From: Pseudovirgaria hyperparasitica
Lineage: Eukaryota; Ascomycota; Dothideomycetes; Acrospermales; Acrospermaceae
Direction of reading: 5' to 3'
DNA: 64,000 bases
NCBI RefSeq assembly: GCF_010093815.1
Contig: NW_022985580.1
Span: forward strand, 6,565-70,564
This document shows positions 25,233 through 37,189 of the stretch, one piece after another; positions within the stretch are counted from its first letter, which is position 1, and each line of letters starts with the position of its first letter. The notes beneath the pieces were generated by a model, which worked only from the letters and a program-made list of their open reading frames with translations, was not told the DNA's origin and did not search any database. A program made the position numbers and the translations under genes.

Positions 25233-25749
25233 AAGGGGGTCGGCGTATCGGCGTTCTAGTAGCGTGGTCCATGCCTCTGTCTCCGTGAGGATTTTAAGAG
25301 GGTGTATATATGTCTTTGCACGGCGATAACGTCTTGGTTTCGATGCTACACGTACGTGCGTGTGGTAGTAGTTGGTATACTCGGTATACTCTATCGATTA
25401 AGGTGTGTATCTCGCTATATTACACGGAATAAAGTATAGAAGGTAAGATTTTTTTTCTTCATCGGAACTATAGGATAGGGCATAGGTAATGACGTAATGC
25501 TTTAACTATTAGGGATATAGGCATACTAGGCAGAGGTACTCTTAGAAGACCGCCTATGGGTAGTATAAATAGGGCCATAATACTAAGGAATGCCCTTATA
25601 AGACGTAGAGCGACGAGACGCGAGACAGGGATACCGCTAAGTACTCTAACTACGATGGGAAATACCTATCCTAGTCGGTAACGTGCACGAAACGTAAGTA
25701 GATCGTAGAATATATTAACGCGATGAAGATAAGAGGAGCGAGGTAGATA

Positions 25750-28700
25750 TACTAAGCCATAAGGCCCTCGCTGCCCTCGCCGCCATCCCTAACTTTACTT
25801 ATAAATCCGGTAACCACCCCCCGAAGGGGAGAGGATAACGCGTAATAGTATACTATATAGAGAAAGATAGGCCGACCCCGGGGTATACTTAAAGCCGCTA
25901 CCACGCGAGGATAATCACGCCTTAGCGCCACTAATATATAGACTCGAACTTTCCCTAGCACCTAATAAGGGTATAAGATACACTTATTATTATATAGGCG
26001 AACGTATAACATAAATAAGAAAACCAAGCGACGCTCCTAGAAGAGATAGGAGCCGTAATAATAGCTATCTAGGAACCATATAAATACTACTAAACCAACA
26101 AGCTAATAATACACCTAGGATACTATACCATCCACCCCATAGGCCCGGACAGGAGAGTTATGTTTCATATATATAAGTCGATCCCGCTCTTAGAATAGTC
26201 TTACACCGAACGTAATAACCTCCGGATAATGTTACATCTCTAGATAAGTATAGGGCCTATCTACATCCATAACATCTATAATTAATAGCGATCGCTTACG
26301 CTAGACGATATACTAGAGGGCACCACGACGCTAGGATAATACATCCTCCTAGACGACTTTAATCTCTACCATAGGTAGTAGGGAGGCCCAGCCGTCGCGA
26401 GAGAAGAACTTAGAGTAAGGGAACTATATATACGGTGCCACGACTTCCTATATCTCCTTATACCCGTGGGGTAGATTATCTAGAGGAAATATAAATAGGA
26501 CGAGGACGGGTCTACGCTCGACCTTACCCTCGCCACCGAGCACATTAGCCATAGAGTATAGTACTACCGCCCGAGCCGGATATAGATGGACTCCGACTAT
26601 AAATATATAGAAACCGTAATAGACGTCTCCACTCTTAACGAATAATATAGGAAATAGCTATAGAAGGACACCGATTAGGATAAATACCTAGAGGACCTAG
26701 AATCGGCGATTCTAGACCCCTCTATAGTCGACGTATCCAACGGCCTAGCCATAGATAAGGCCGTGTAAGTCCTCCTTTAAGTATACCAAGTTACGAGAGA
26801 TAAACACGTACTATACCGAACGTATAGACCCCTAGAAGCGAGGGGCATACCTTAAATATAAGAGTATAGAAGAGACGCCCGTAGACTATATACACGTGTA
26901 TACTATATCCGGACGACCGAGGCGTAGAAAGAGTAGAAGGAAGTAGTGCGATATCGTGATAGGGCCCTCCGTAATAAATAACGAAAGCAATAGCGTACGA
27001 TTACTAATAAACACACACGGTAAGCCGTAGGGCTATAGCGCATGGTAAAGTAGGCTAAGGGTGTAGACGCGCCGATACCGCCGCTACTAATGCCTCCCCT
27101 AATATACTAAGAGAGGATATACTCTATAAGCCCGGAGAAGACGGAGATCTTACGTAAAGTTATGTTTCCCCTCCCGGAGCTAGTAGACCTATTAGACATT
27201 AATAATACTAAATACCTAGATATAATTAATATCCCCTAAGAGGTTACTAAGGAGGATATACTCGACGCCGTTAAAGTACTCCCGAATAATAAGGTACCCG
27301 GACCGGATAGAATACCGAATAGGTGCCTTAAACGCACTATACTAGCTACCCTACCGCTTATTAGTTATATATTTCAAGCATGTATTAAGAACGGATACCA
27401 CCCCTAAAGCTTCCGGGCCGCCTATACCGTTATACTCCCGAAACTAGGGAAGAACTCTAACTCCCCGAAAGGATAGAGGCCAATCACCCTTCTCTCCTAT
27501 CTCGGGAAGATACTAGAGGCCACGATTACGAAGAAGATAAGTACCGTAGTATAGGAATATAACCTCCTCCTAGTAAACCAGAAGGCGAAGACTAGAAGCT
27601 CCCTAATTACCGCTATCTAATATATCCTTAAAGTCGTCTAGGCCGTATGGAAGTAGGGACGTGTAGTAACGCTACTCTCCCTCGACATGGCCGGCGTATT
27701 CGATAAAGTAAACTACACGAGACTCATCTATAACTTACGGAAGAGGCGTATACCCGCGTGGATTACGCGGTTTATATAGTCCTTCCTCGCCGAAAGAGTT
27801 ACCTAGATATATATCTCTAGATATCTAAGTAAGTACGAGAAGACGGCTTACGGCATCCTATAAGGAAGTACCATCTCCCCGATCCTATTCCTCTTCTTTA
27901 CTATAGACCTCCTCTAGGGAATGTAACGTATAGAGGTAGTAGGGTACGTAGATGATATATACCTTCTAGCCATTAATAATAATACTAGCTAAACATATAG
28001 ACGACTCGAATAAGACCACGGGAGATGTGTCTAATGGGCAAAGCGCTACGGAGTAAAGTTCGCCCCCGAAAAGTACTAACTCATATACTTTATTAACCGC
28101 TATAGGAAATGGGCTACTAGGGAAGGCAAGCGACGCCCTAGAATAGACGCCTTTGACGAACCGCCGACATAAAGTATACGCGCACTCGGCGTTATAATCG
28201 ATAATAAGCTTAAATAGGGACCATAGATAGTATACGCCGTTTCTAGGGCCCTCTAGGTAGAAGCCGCTATACGACGGATTATAGCCTCTATATAGGGAAC
28301 CGCCCGGGATAAGGCACGCTAACTATATATATCTATAGTACGACCCGCCTTTACGTACGGACACGAGTACTAGTATACGGCCCTTATATAGACTAGGCGA
28401 ATAAAGCTCGAATCTATATAGAACCGTATACTCCGTCTTATATTAGGCGTATATAAAGCTACTAACACGGTACTACTATGACGCAAGACAGACGTTATAA
28501 GTATATATAACTTCTACTAGATATAGAGGGTGGTATACTTTACTAAATAATAAGTATAGGAACATATAGGAAAAGTAGAATATACCTTCGCCGCGCTGCG
28601 CGCGCGAGTTAGTATATACTACTAAGTACTCTTATATATAGGCCGGACTCGACTACGGTATAAGTACCCGATAGAAATAGACTTAAACCGAGTAGTATAA

Positions 28701-29180
28701 GAGATTAAGGATAACCTAGATACCCTTCTAGACTAATAGAGCCTTTAAGAGCTCGGATAAAGTATACGGTTATAGATCTAAGATAAGTAGAAAGAGATAC
28801 TCCGGGCCTAGTAGGCCTCCTAGTAGAATAGGTACCTAGAGTAGATCCGAGGACCATAGAAGGAGCCGAGTAAATAGATATATAAAGGGCTTATAAAGGC
28901 CTAGATATCTATACTCCTCTAAGCCCGAACGGGCGCTATAGGACTCCTATACTACCTCTATAAGAGAGGCGTCCCCGATATATCTCTATAGTATAAGGCG
29001 TGCGGCCGGAGAGGCATAATACGCCACTATCTCGTAATATACCCCGATCTTTACACGTAAAGGTAGAAGCTTATCTATACGATAAGAACCTCCGATATCG
29101 TACGATGGCTTAATAAGTACTCTAAGGACGTCGCCCGGTAGATAATTACACACCTACCACTCCTCTAATTCTAGTGGACC
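25750..29180 (+). pseudogene. LINE copy 4 ORF2 (endonuclease, RT, Cys/His tail), degraded
   Basis: Best-preserved ORF2 of the window. An endonuclease GDFN-type block lies at about 26350-26375 and an SDxE-type block at about 26590-26615. RT begins near 27170 with LPELVDLLD and the VPGPDRIPNRCLKRT block (27295-27345). The catalytic motif at 27946-27966 reads YVDD, so the acidic pair is intact. The C-terminal region includes a TR-G-IGL block and a later Cys/His stretch near 29020-29050. Interruptions are still frequent, mostly TAG at former CAG. In plus-strand frame with the rest of copy 4. The start of ORF2 is not certain. Confidence 0.85.
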
Positions 29181-29260
29181 CGGAAATATATACCGGAAGA
29201 GACCCGGTACACGCCGGTAGTAACCCGATATATACCGGAAGAACCCTAGGAGAACCCCGA

Positions 29261-29291
29261 TTATTAGTTAAGGGCAGCCCTTAACTAATAA
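29261..29291. repeat. 31 nt hairpin palindrome, copy P9
   Basis: Perfect palindrome in the 3' UTR of LINE copy 4. Confidence 0.93.
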
Positions 29292-29534
29292 CCTCCGCAC
29301 CTACACGTGCTACCTAAGGATAAAATAACGGTAATATAGACTATAGACTAATAGGCGTACCCTATAGCTATATACTTAAGACGAAACAGAGGCTTAACGA
29401 GATGTAGTTATAGACATAAGGAAGTTTTTCCCTATGGGGTTTCTTCTTATATAGTAGCTTAGACTAGAGGAGGCATAGGCCTGTAGAGTACTACTCTACC
29501 TAGTTATATAATATTATTATTATTATTATTATTA

Positions 29535-29690
29535 TATACTTATTTCTTAGAGGTATAGCTATCCCCTTATAGTAGTAGCTTTAACTATACCTTTTAGTTA
29601 TTCTATTATTCTAGAGATAGTCTACTATTCTACTAGGTTACTATTCTAGAAGAAGATTAAGGTTATATTTATTATAATAGAAGAGTTTAT
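29535..29690 (-). mobile_element. LINE fragment (start of endonuclease), heavily mutated
   Basis: Minus-strand LINE piece matching 59960-60115 of copy 7. It runs directly into the unknown repeat at 29691. Confidence 0.75.
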
Positions 29691-30308
29691 ATAAGTTTTA
29701 TATATATAATAACCTTATAATCTATTATATATATAATATATAAGTTATATAGAATAAGAGTCTAGCTCTACTCTATTCTATTCTATAGAGTTATACTCTC
29801 TAGTACTCTATAGAAGAGTTCTAGTTCTACTCTACTCTAGAGCTATTCTACCTCTACTCTATTCTAGAGGTAACTAGCTCTATTCTACTCTAGAGACTAG
29901 ACTAGACTCTATAACTTTCTTAGAGACTATAGACTAGAAGAGTTATATTAATATAAGCTAGTACTAGCTTATATTAGATTAAGTAGAAATTAGAAGTATA
30001 TAGATAGAGATAATATATTAGTTAATATATTAGTCCTTAGTATACTAAAACGGACTATTATAGATAATTTCGGATATTTATAAAATACTATTAGTATTTA
30101 GTATACTATTTAATATATATTATCGATTCTTAATAATAATACATATAAACTATATATATATATAGACCTTTCTATAGCTATAGATAGTTATCTCTTTAAG
30201 CCTTTTAATTAAATATACTTTATATACTATATATTATATCTCTTAGTCTTATTTATTAAAGATACCTTCTATACTATCTATTCTTTATAAGGGTATTATA
30301 TATATTAA
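29691..30308. repeat. Unknown repeat U, copy U1
   Basis: AT-rich repeat present again in opposite orientation at about 36170-36855. It contains runs of ctctagagtagaatag-type direct repeats (29760-29960) and ends at ggtattatatatat, where LINE copy 6 is inserted. Its one clear edge is at about 29690 (tatataagttttatata), equivalent to 61716 in the other copy. No coding family is recognised. Confidence 0.7.
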
Positions 30309-30544
30309 GAAAAACTTCTCACACCCCAACGGACCAAACTAGTTAATTCGGGGTAAAACAGTAATTTACATACATTAAACGATAGAGTATACCGAGTATA
30401 ATAACCTCCGACATACGTACGTACGTATAGTATATAATACACGACGATACCGACATATAGAGACACTATATATATATACTCGAAGACTCTTTAATAATAT
30501 AAGTATAGACTATATCTAATAAACGCCGATACGCCGACCCCCTT

Positions 30545-30575
30545 TTATTAGTTAAGGGCTACCCTTAACTAATAA
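30545..30575. repeat. 31 nt hairpin palindrome, copy P10
   Basis: One difference from consensus. It ends 2 nt before the intact ORF1 ATG at 30578, the clearest example of the hairpin-start arrangement. Confidence 0.94.
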
Positions 30576-30577
30576 CC

Positions 30578-31830
30578 ATGGCGGCCTTAGGCATCGTAAT
30601 ACCCCGGTATACGCCGGATATACCCCTACTAGTACGGTAGAAACGGCCATATAGCGATATTAATATAGATAGCTAGACACCTATCTAAAATATAGGAACT
30701 AACTAAGGGTGTAAAGTACTATAGATAACCTAGACCGAGGGGACCCTAAGAGGGGAGACCCTCCTAGATAAAATTAAATACTAGATAATATATATAGAGA
30801 GGGATACTAAGAAGGGAAAGAAGACCCTCCTTTATATATTCCGGGACCTTATCCGGAACCTAAGAGGAATCACGGAGGAAGAAAGGAAGTCGCTATAAGA
30901 GGAATCTAGTAGTAGGCTTAACCGAATGGAAGCTAGCCTACGGAGAATCTAGAAAGAGCTATCCTAAGGTAAGCGCCCTAATATATAGGCTTAGATTATA
31001 GTAATACCCGGAGCTACCGCACTAAGGACTACTAGGACTATAGATAGAGTATATAGTATATATATTATAATCTAGGATAAGGATACGCTAGCGTAGGTCT
31101 AATAGGCATCCCTAAAGGAAATTATAAATAAGATTAATAAATAGAAAGGAATGTAGTCGAGCGTCGTGGCTACTAAAGTTACGCTAGGTAGGGTAGTACT
31201 TACTACTATAACGAATACTATATAGTAAAACATCTTGCGAGATCCGAACGTAATAGGTAGTATCTTCCCCGGCGCGTCCATTAGAGTAGCTATATACCTA
31301 ATTATAGTACACGTAGTACCCGTGCGGGGATAGGCTATCGGAGCGGAGGATATTACGCGTATAGAATAATCCAACACGCGAAAATACCTAGGGATTAAGA
31401 TCGTAAAAGCGTGGTAGAAGAACCTATAGGCGATTAAGACGACAGCGAAAAAACACTCTACTATAATTATGGAGCTCCGAGACCCCGCCCTCGCATAATA
31501 TATTATATAGGAGGGATTCCTAGTAGAAGGAGAGCTCCTTATGGCCGAGCCATAGGATAGGGCATAGGTAATAATATAGTACTTTAACTATTAAGGGTAT
31601 AGATATACTATATAAAGGTACTTATAGAAGACTAAGTACGGATAGTACCGTAGGGACCACGCTATCTAGGAGTACCCTTATAAACCGCGAGGAGACGGAC
31701 TAAGAAATAGGGATATAGTATAGTATTTAAACTATAACGGGAAATACCCGTCGTGGTCGTTAACGTATATAAAACGCAAATAGATTATAGAATATATTCG
31801 CACGATAAAAGCGAGAGGCGCGAGATAGTT
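30578..31830 (+). pseudogene. LINE copy 6 ORF1, degraded
   Basis: ATG at 30578 in Kozak-like context (aataaccATGG), 2 nt after hairpin P10. The N-terminus reads MAALGIVIPRYTP. A charged central section (30750-31000) is followed by a conserved core around 31250-31560. Spaced Tyr/Cys/His positions at 31570-31740 correspond to two or three CCHC knuckles. More than twenty RIP-type stops. The antisense frame at 31099-31377 is a shadow. ORF1 proteins of this class package the LINE RNA. Confidence 0.8.
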
Positions 31831-31859
31831 ATAGAATATAACACCTACCACGGGCCCTT

Positions 31860-34800
31860 CCTCTATAACACCCCTAACCTCCCCTCCGGAAGGTAGTTAG
31901 ATAGGATAGTAGACTATCCTAAAGACGATAGGATAACTAAAAGGTATAGTTAAAGTCGCTGCCGCGTGAGGATAGTCGCGCCTCTAAGGAATAAGTATAT
32001 AGATATATATACTCCCTAGTATCTAATAAGGGACTAGAATATACTCTAAATTATATAGGTAAATATATAATATAAAAGAGAGAACTAGGTGACGCTCCTC
32101 GAAGAGACCGGGGCCATAATACTCGCCATCTAGAAACCCTATAAATACTACTAGATGAGTAAACTAACTACACACCCCGGATACCATACTATATACCCTC
32201 TAGGACTAGAAAGACGAGTTCTCTTCCACATTTATAGGTCTATACTACTCTTATTATAGTCGTATACTAAGCGCGATAACCTTAGGATAACACTACACCT
32301 ATAAATAGATATAGGCCCCCTATATATATATAACATATATAACTAATAACATATACTTATACTAGACGAGATACTCGAGGGTACTACGGAACTAGGGTAA
32401 TATATCCTCCTAGGAGACTTTAACCTCTACCACTAATAGTAGGGAGGCCTAGCCGTAGTAAGGGAAGAACTTAGAGTAAGGGAACTATGTACCCGCTACC
32501 ACGACTTCCTATACCTACTTATACTAGTAGAATAAGTTATATAGAAAAAACATAAATAGAACGAAGACGGGTCTACGCTTAACCTTACCTTCGCCACGGA
32601 GTACATTAGTTACTAGATCCAATACTACCGCCTAAGCTAGGTATAGACGGATTCCGACCACGAATATATAGAAACCGTAATAAACGTATATACCCCGAAT
32701 GAATAACGGGGACGATAGATATAGAAGGATACCGACTAGGAAAAGTACCTGAAGGACCTGGAATCGGCGATTCTAGACCCCTCTATAGTCGATATATCTA
32801 ATAATCTAGCCATAGACTAGACCGTATAGACACTCCTATAAACATACTAGAATACGAGAAATAAACACGTACTATACTAAATATACCGGCCCCCGGAAGC
32901 AAAGGGGATTTCTTAAGTATAGGAAAGTAGATAAGACGCCCGAAGACTATATACACGCGTATACTATATAAGAATACCCGAGTCGTAGGAAGAATAGAAG
33001 GAAGTAATACGATAACGTAATAAAGTCCTCTATAATAAAAGGCGTAAATAGTAGCGTATAATTACTAGTTAATAGACACGATACGTAATAGGGCTATAGC
33101 GTATAGCGAAATAGGCTAAGGGCGTAGACACTCCGACACCCCTACTACTTATACCTCCTCTAATATATTAGGGGAGAATATACTCCACGAGCCTTAAGAA
33201 AACTAAGGCCCTATGGGAGGCCATGTTCCCTCTCCCGGAACTAGTAGACCTATTAGATATTCACGGCGCCGAATACCTATATACGGTAGATATTCCCGAA
33301 GAAGTTACGGAGGAGGACATACTTAATATTATTAAGACACTCCTAAATGATAAAGTACCCGGACTAGATAGAATTCTAAATCGATGCCTAAAAAGTACTA
33401 TAAAAGCGACCCTACCGCTTATTACTCGTATATTCTAAGTATACGTCACGTAGGGGTACTACCCCTAGAGCTTCTAAGTCGCCTATACTATTATACTCCC
33501 GAAACTAGGAAAGAGCCCTAACTCCCTAAAGGGATAGAGACTAATCGCCCTTCTCTCCTACCTAGGTAAGATACTAGAGGCTACGGTAGCGAAGAAGATA
33601 AGTACCGCGGTATAGGAATATAATCTCCTCCCTCCGAACCAGAAGGTAAAGGTAGATAGCTCTCTAATAATAGCTATCTAATATATTATCGAAGTCGTCT
33701 AGGCCGTATAGAAATAGGGACGGGTAGTATTACTCCTCTCCCTCGATATAGCCGGAGCGTTTAATAAGGTAAACTATATAAGACTTATTCATAACCTCCG
33801 GATAAGACGAATACTAGAATGGATTATACGCTTTATATAATCATTCCTCATAGGCAGAATAACTTAGAAATATATCTCTAGGTACTAGAGCGAATATAAA
33901 GAGATGGTATACGGCATCCTATAAGGGAGTACCATCTCTCCGATCCTATTCCTCTTCTTTATAGTAGACCTTCTTTAAGAAATAAAGTATATAGAGGTAG
34001 TCGGATACGCCGATAATATATACCTCCTAGCTATTAATAATAATACCAACCGAACGTATAGACGACTAGAATAGAACTATAAGAGGTGCCTCTAGTAGGT
34101 AAAACGCTACGGAGCAAAGTTCGCCCCGGAGAAATACTAGCTTATATACTTTATTAACTATTAAGGGAAATAGGTAACTAGGGAAGGCGAATAACGCCCC
34201 CGAATCGACGTATTTAACGAACTACTAGTATAAAGTATACACGCGCTCGGAGTCATACTAGATAGCAAGCTTAAATGGGGACTATAAGTAGTATACGCCG
34301 CCTCTAGGGCCCTCTAGGTAGAAGCCACTATATAACGGATTATAGCCTCTATATAGGGAACCGCCTAGGATAAGGCACGCTAGCTATATATATCTATAGC
34401 ACGACCCGCCTTCACGTATAGACACGAGTGCTAGTACACGGCCCTTATATAGACTAGGCGAATAAAGCTCGAATCCATATAGAACCGTATACTCCGTCTT
34501 ATATTAGGTGTATATAAAGCTACTAACACGGTACTACTACGACGCGAGACAGACGTTATAAGTATATATAACTTCTACTAGATATAGAGGGTGGTATACT
34601 TTACTAAATAATAAGTATAGAAACGCATAGGAAACGTAGAATATACTTTCGCCGCGCTACGTGCACGAATTAGTATATATTACCGCGTACTCCTATATAT
34701 AGGCTAGAATTAAATACGGTATAGGTGCTTAATAGAAACCGACTCTAGCTAAGTAGTATAAGAAGTCTAAGATAACCCAGACGCTCTCCTAGACCGGTAG

Positions 34801-35230
34801 AGCCTTTAAGAACTCGTAAAAAACATACGGTTATAGACTTAAGATAAGTAGAAAGAGGCACTCCGTGCCCACTAGACCTCCTAGTAGGATAGGTACCTAG
34901 AATAGATTTGAGGGCTATAGAAGGAACCGAGTAAATAGATGTATAAAGGGCTAACGAAAGCCTAAGCATCTATACTCATCTAAGCCCGAACAGGCGCCAT
35001 AGGACTCCTATACTACATCCATAAGAGAGGCGTTCCCGATACCTCCCTATGGTATAAGGCGTACGGCTAGAGAGGTATAATACACCACTATCTAGCTATA
35101 TGCCCTAACCTCCATATATAATAGTAATAGCTTATCCACGTCACGAAGACTTTAGATACCGTATAATGGCTTAATAAGTACCCTAAGGACGTCTCCCGAT
35201 AGATACTTATATATCTACTACTCCTCTAGC
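31860..35230 (+). pseudogene. LINE copy 6 ORF2, degraded
   Basis: Endonuclease: LLGDFNLYH at about 32408-32434 and SDHEYIE near 32653-32673. RT: LPELVDLLD at 33232 onward, an open 71-codon stretch at 33223-33438, then the catalytic motif at about 34010-34025 reading YADN (second Asp lost by G to A). The C-terminal region has a TRTGAIGL block near 34975 and a following Cys/His-type stretch with a CP near 35105. Stops are abundant. The limits are approximate. Confidence 0.85.
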
Positions 35231-35321
35231 ACTAGTAGACCCGGAAATATATACCGGAAGAGACCCGGTATACGCTAGTAGTAACCCGATATATACCGGA
35301 AGAACCCTAGGAGAACCCCGA

Positions 35322-35352
35322 TTATTAGTTGAGGGCAGCCCTTAACTAATAA
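35322..35352. repeat. 31 nt hairpin palindrome, copy P11
   Basis: One difference from consensus, in the 3' UTR of LINE copy 6. Confidence 0.92.
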
Positions 35353-35591
35353 TCTCCGCATCTACACGTGCTACCTAAGGGTAAAATAATAGTAATATAG
35401 GCTATAGGCTAATAGGTGTACCCTATAGCTATATACTTAAGACGAAACAGAGGTTTAACGAGATGTAGTTATAGATATAAGGAAGTTTTTCCCTATGGGG
35501 TTTCTTCTTATATAGTGGCTTAGACTAGAGGAGGCATAGGCCTATAGAGTACTACTCTACCTAGTTATATAATATTATTATTATTATTATT

Positions 35592-35850
35592 ATATATATC
35601 TATTCTATCTATACTCTTTAAACTTTTATAGGTTATAAGCCTAGCTCTTACCTAATTCTTTTATAATTTAAGCCTTTTAATTAAATATACTTTATATACT
35701 ATATATTATATCTCTTAGTCTTATTTATTAAAGATACCTTCTATACTATCTATCCTTTATAAGGGTATTATATATATCTATTTTATATATACTATTTAAA
35801 CTTTTATAGGTTATAAGCCTAGCTCTTACCTAATTCTTTTATAAATTAAG
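35592..35850. repeat. Repeat U tandem units of about 180 bp
   Basis: The end of the unit interrupted by LINE copy 6 (35592-35670, continuing 30195-30308) is followed by a second complete unit at about 35670-35850. Both end in a near-identical segment that contains ggttataagcctagctctt. Confidence 0.75.
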
Positions 35851-36169
35851 ACCTTTTTATCTATACTTTAAGCTTTAAAGATAACCTTAGGGCGTTCTAT
35901 TTATATTAGACGTCCCTATACCTCTCTCTCCCTTCCTAGAATACTTCTAGAATTAAAATAGATACTCTTAGTCTATAATAAGTCCCTACTTACCTTACTC
36001 TAGTAATAGAGAATTATAAGATTCTACTATAGATAATTAGATTCCCTAGAGGGCCCTATAGAAAAATAAAAGTATTACTTATAGGTATTAACTTATATAG
36101 CTACTAGAAAGATAGAATTACTCTATTCGTTTACTCTAATTTCCTTATTAAGGAATAAGAATTATTAAA
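35851..36169. other. AT-rich spacer between inverted U repeats
   Basis: About 320 bp separating the direct and inverted copies of repeat U. It includes a slightly GC-richer patch near 35885-35940. No ORF or motif was recognised. It may be the interior of the U element. Confidence 0.4.
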
Positions 36170-36847
36170 ATATAGAGAGTAATTCTACCTAGCTTAGAGT
36201 AGAGACTTCTAAGTACCTAGTGTATAAGAGTTTAAAGGGTATATATAGGATAGATATATATAATACCCTTATAAAGAATAGATAGTATAGAAGGTATCTT
36301 AAATAAATAAGACTAAGGGATATAATATATAGTATATAAAGTATATTTAATTAAAAGGCTTAAAGAGACGACTATATACGGCTATAGAAAGGTCTATATA
36401 TAAATAGTTTATATGTATTATTATTAAGAATCGATAATATATATTAAATAGTATACTAAATACTAATAGTATTCTATAAATATCTAAAATTAACTATAAT
36501 AGTCTATTTTAGTATACTAAGGGCTAATATATTAACTAATATATTATCTCTATCTATATACTTCTAATTTCTACTTTATCTAATATAAGCTAGTACTAGC
36601 TTATATTAATATAACTCTTCTAGTCTATAGTCTCTAAGGAAGTTATAGAGTCTAGTTTAGTCTCTAGAGTAGAATAGAGCTTAGTTACCTCTAGAGTAGA
36701 GTAGAGATAGAATAGCTCTAGAGTAGAGTAGAACTAGAACTCTTCTATAGAGTACTAGAGAACGTACTTCTATAGAATAGAATAGAGTAGAGCTAGACTC
36801 TTATTCTATATAACTTATATATTATATATAATAGATTATAAGGTTAT

Positions 36848-36855
<8 letters not shown>
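36170..36855. repeat. Unknown repeat U, inverted copy U2
   Basis: Reverse complement of U1 (29691-30308), continuing past LINE copy 7 to 61691-61716. It has the same gagtagaatagagct-type internal repeats (36640-36800). With 35670-35850 it forms a long imperfect fold-back. Confidence 0.75.

Positions 36856-36925
<70 letters not shown>
36856..36925. repeat. (AAT)n microsatellite, expanded LINE tail
   Basis: About 22 AAT/ATT units form the 3' tail of LINE copy 7. The other copies have only 6-8 units. Confidence 0.95.
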
Positions 36926-36937
<12 letters not shown>

Positions 36938-37158
36938 TTAACTAGCTAGAGTAGTACTCTATAGACCGATACCTTCTCTAGTCTAAGCTACTATATAGAA
37001 AGAAACCCCTAGGGAAAAACTTCCTTATTCTAGTAATTATATCTTATTAAATCTTTATTTCGTCTTAAGTATATAGCTATAGGGTAAACCTATTAGCCTA
37101 TAGCCTATATTACTATTATTTTACCCTTAGATAGTACGTATAGATATAGATACGGAGG

Positions 37159-37189
37159 TTATTAGTTAAGGGCTACCCTTAACTAATAA
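37159..37189. repeat. 31 nt hairpin palindrome, copy P12
   Basis: One difference from consensus despite the heavily mutated surroundings. 3' UTR of LINE copy 7. Confidence 0.92.

Larger units (their letters stand above)
20190..25462 (-). mobile_element. LINE copy 5, full length, inserted into copy 4 ORF1
   Basis: Minus-strand LINE with an (AAT)n tail at 20190-20212 and its 5' end near 25450. It is flanked by the TSD cggaactataggata (20175-20189 and 25463-25477). ORF2 and the 3' UTR are nearly identical to copy 2. The 5' 220 bp (25240-25462) and the ORF1 N-terminal region (24730-25200) are a different, less mutated lineage. This mosaic suggests template switching or recombination between subfamilies. 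Hairpins P7 (3') and P8 (5') are present. RIP-type stops disable both ORFs. Confidence 0.93.
25463..29534 (+). mobile_element. LINE copy 4, second part (ORF1 end, ORF2, 3' UTR)
   Basis: Resumes at the duplicated target cggaactataggata. It carries the ORF1 zinc-knuckle end, the endonuclease, RT, C-terminal region, the CCGGTATATA repeats, hairpin P9 and an (ATT)n tail at about 29511-29534. It is less mutated than most copies. Endonuclease and RT are diverged from copies 2, 5 and 6 up to about 28200, after which all are nearly identical. Confidence 0.92.
30309..35591 (+). mobile_element. LINE copy 6, full length, plus strand
   Basis: Complete plus-strand LINE. The 5' terminus aaaaacttctcacacc is at 30312, and the (ATT)n tail is at 35571-35591. 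Inserted into repeat U; tattatatatat flanks it on both sides and is probably the TSD. Layout: 5' UTR, hairpin P10 (30545-30575), ORF1 from 30578, ORF2 with endonuclease (about 32010-32700) and RT (about 33220-34110), C-terminal region to about 35230, 3' UTR with hairpin P11. The last 1.2 kb is nearly identical to copy 4. Confidence 0.94.
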
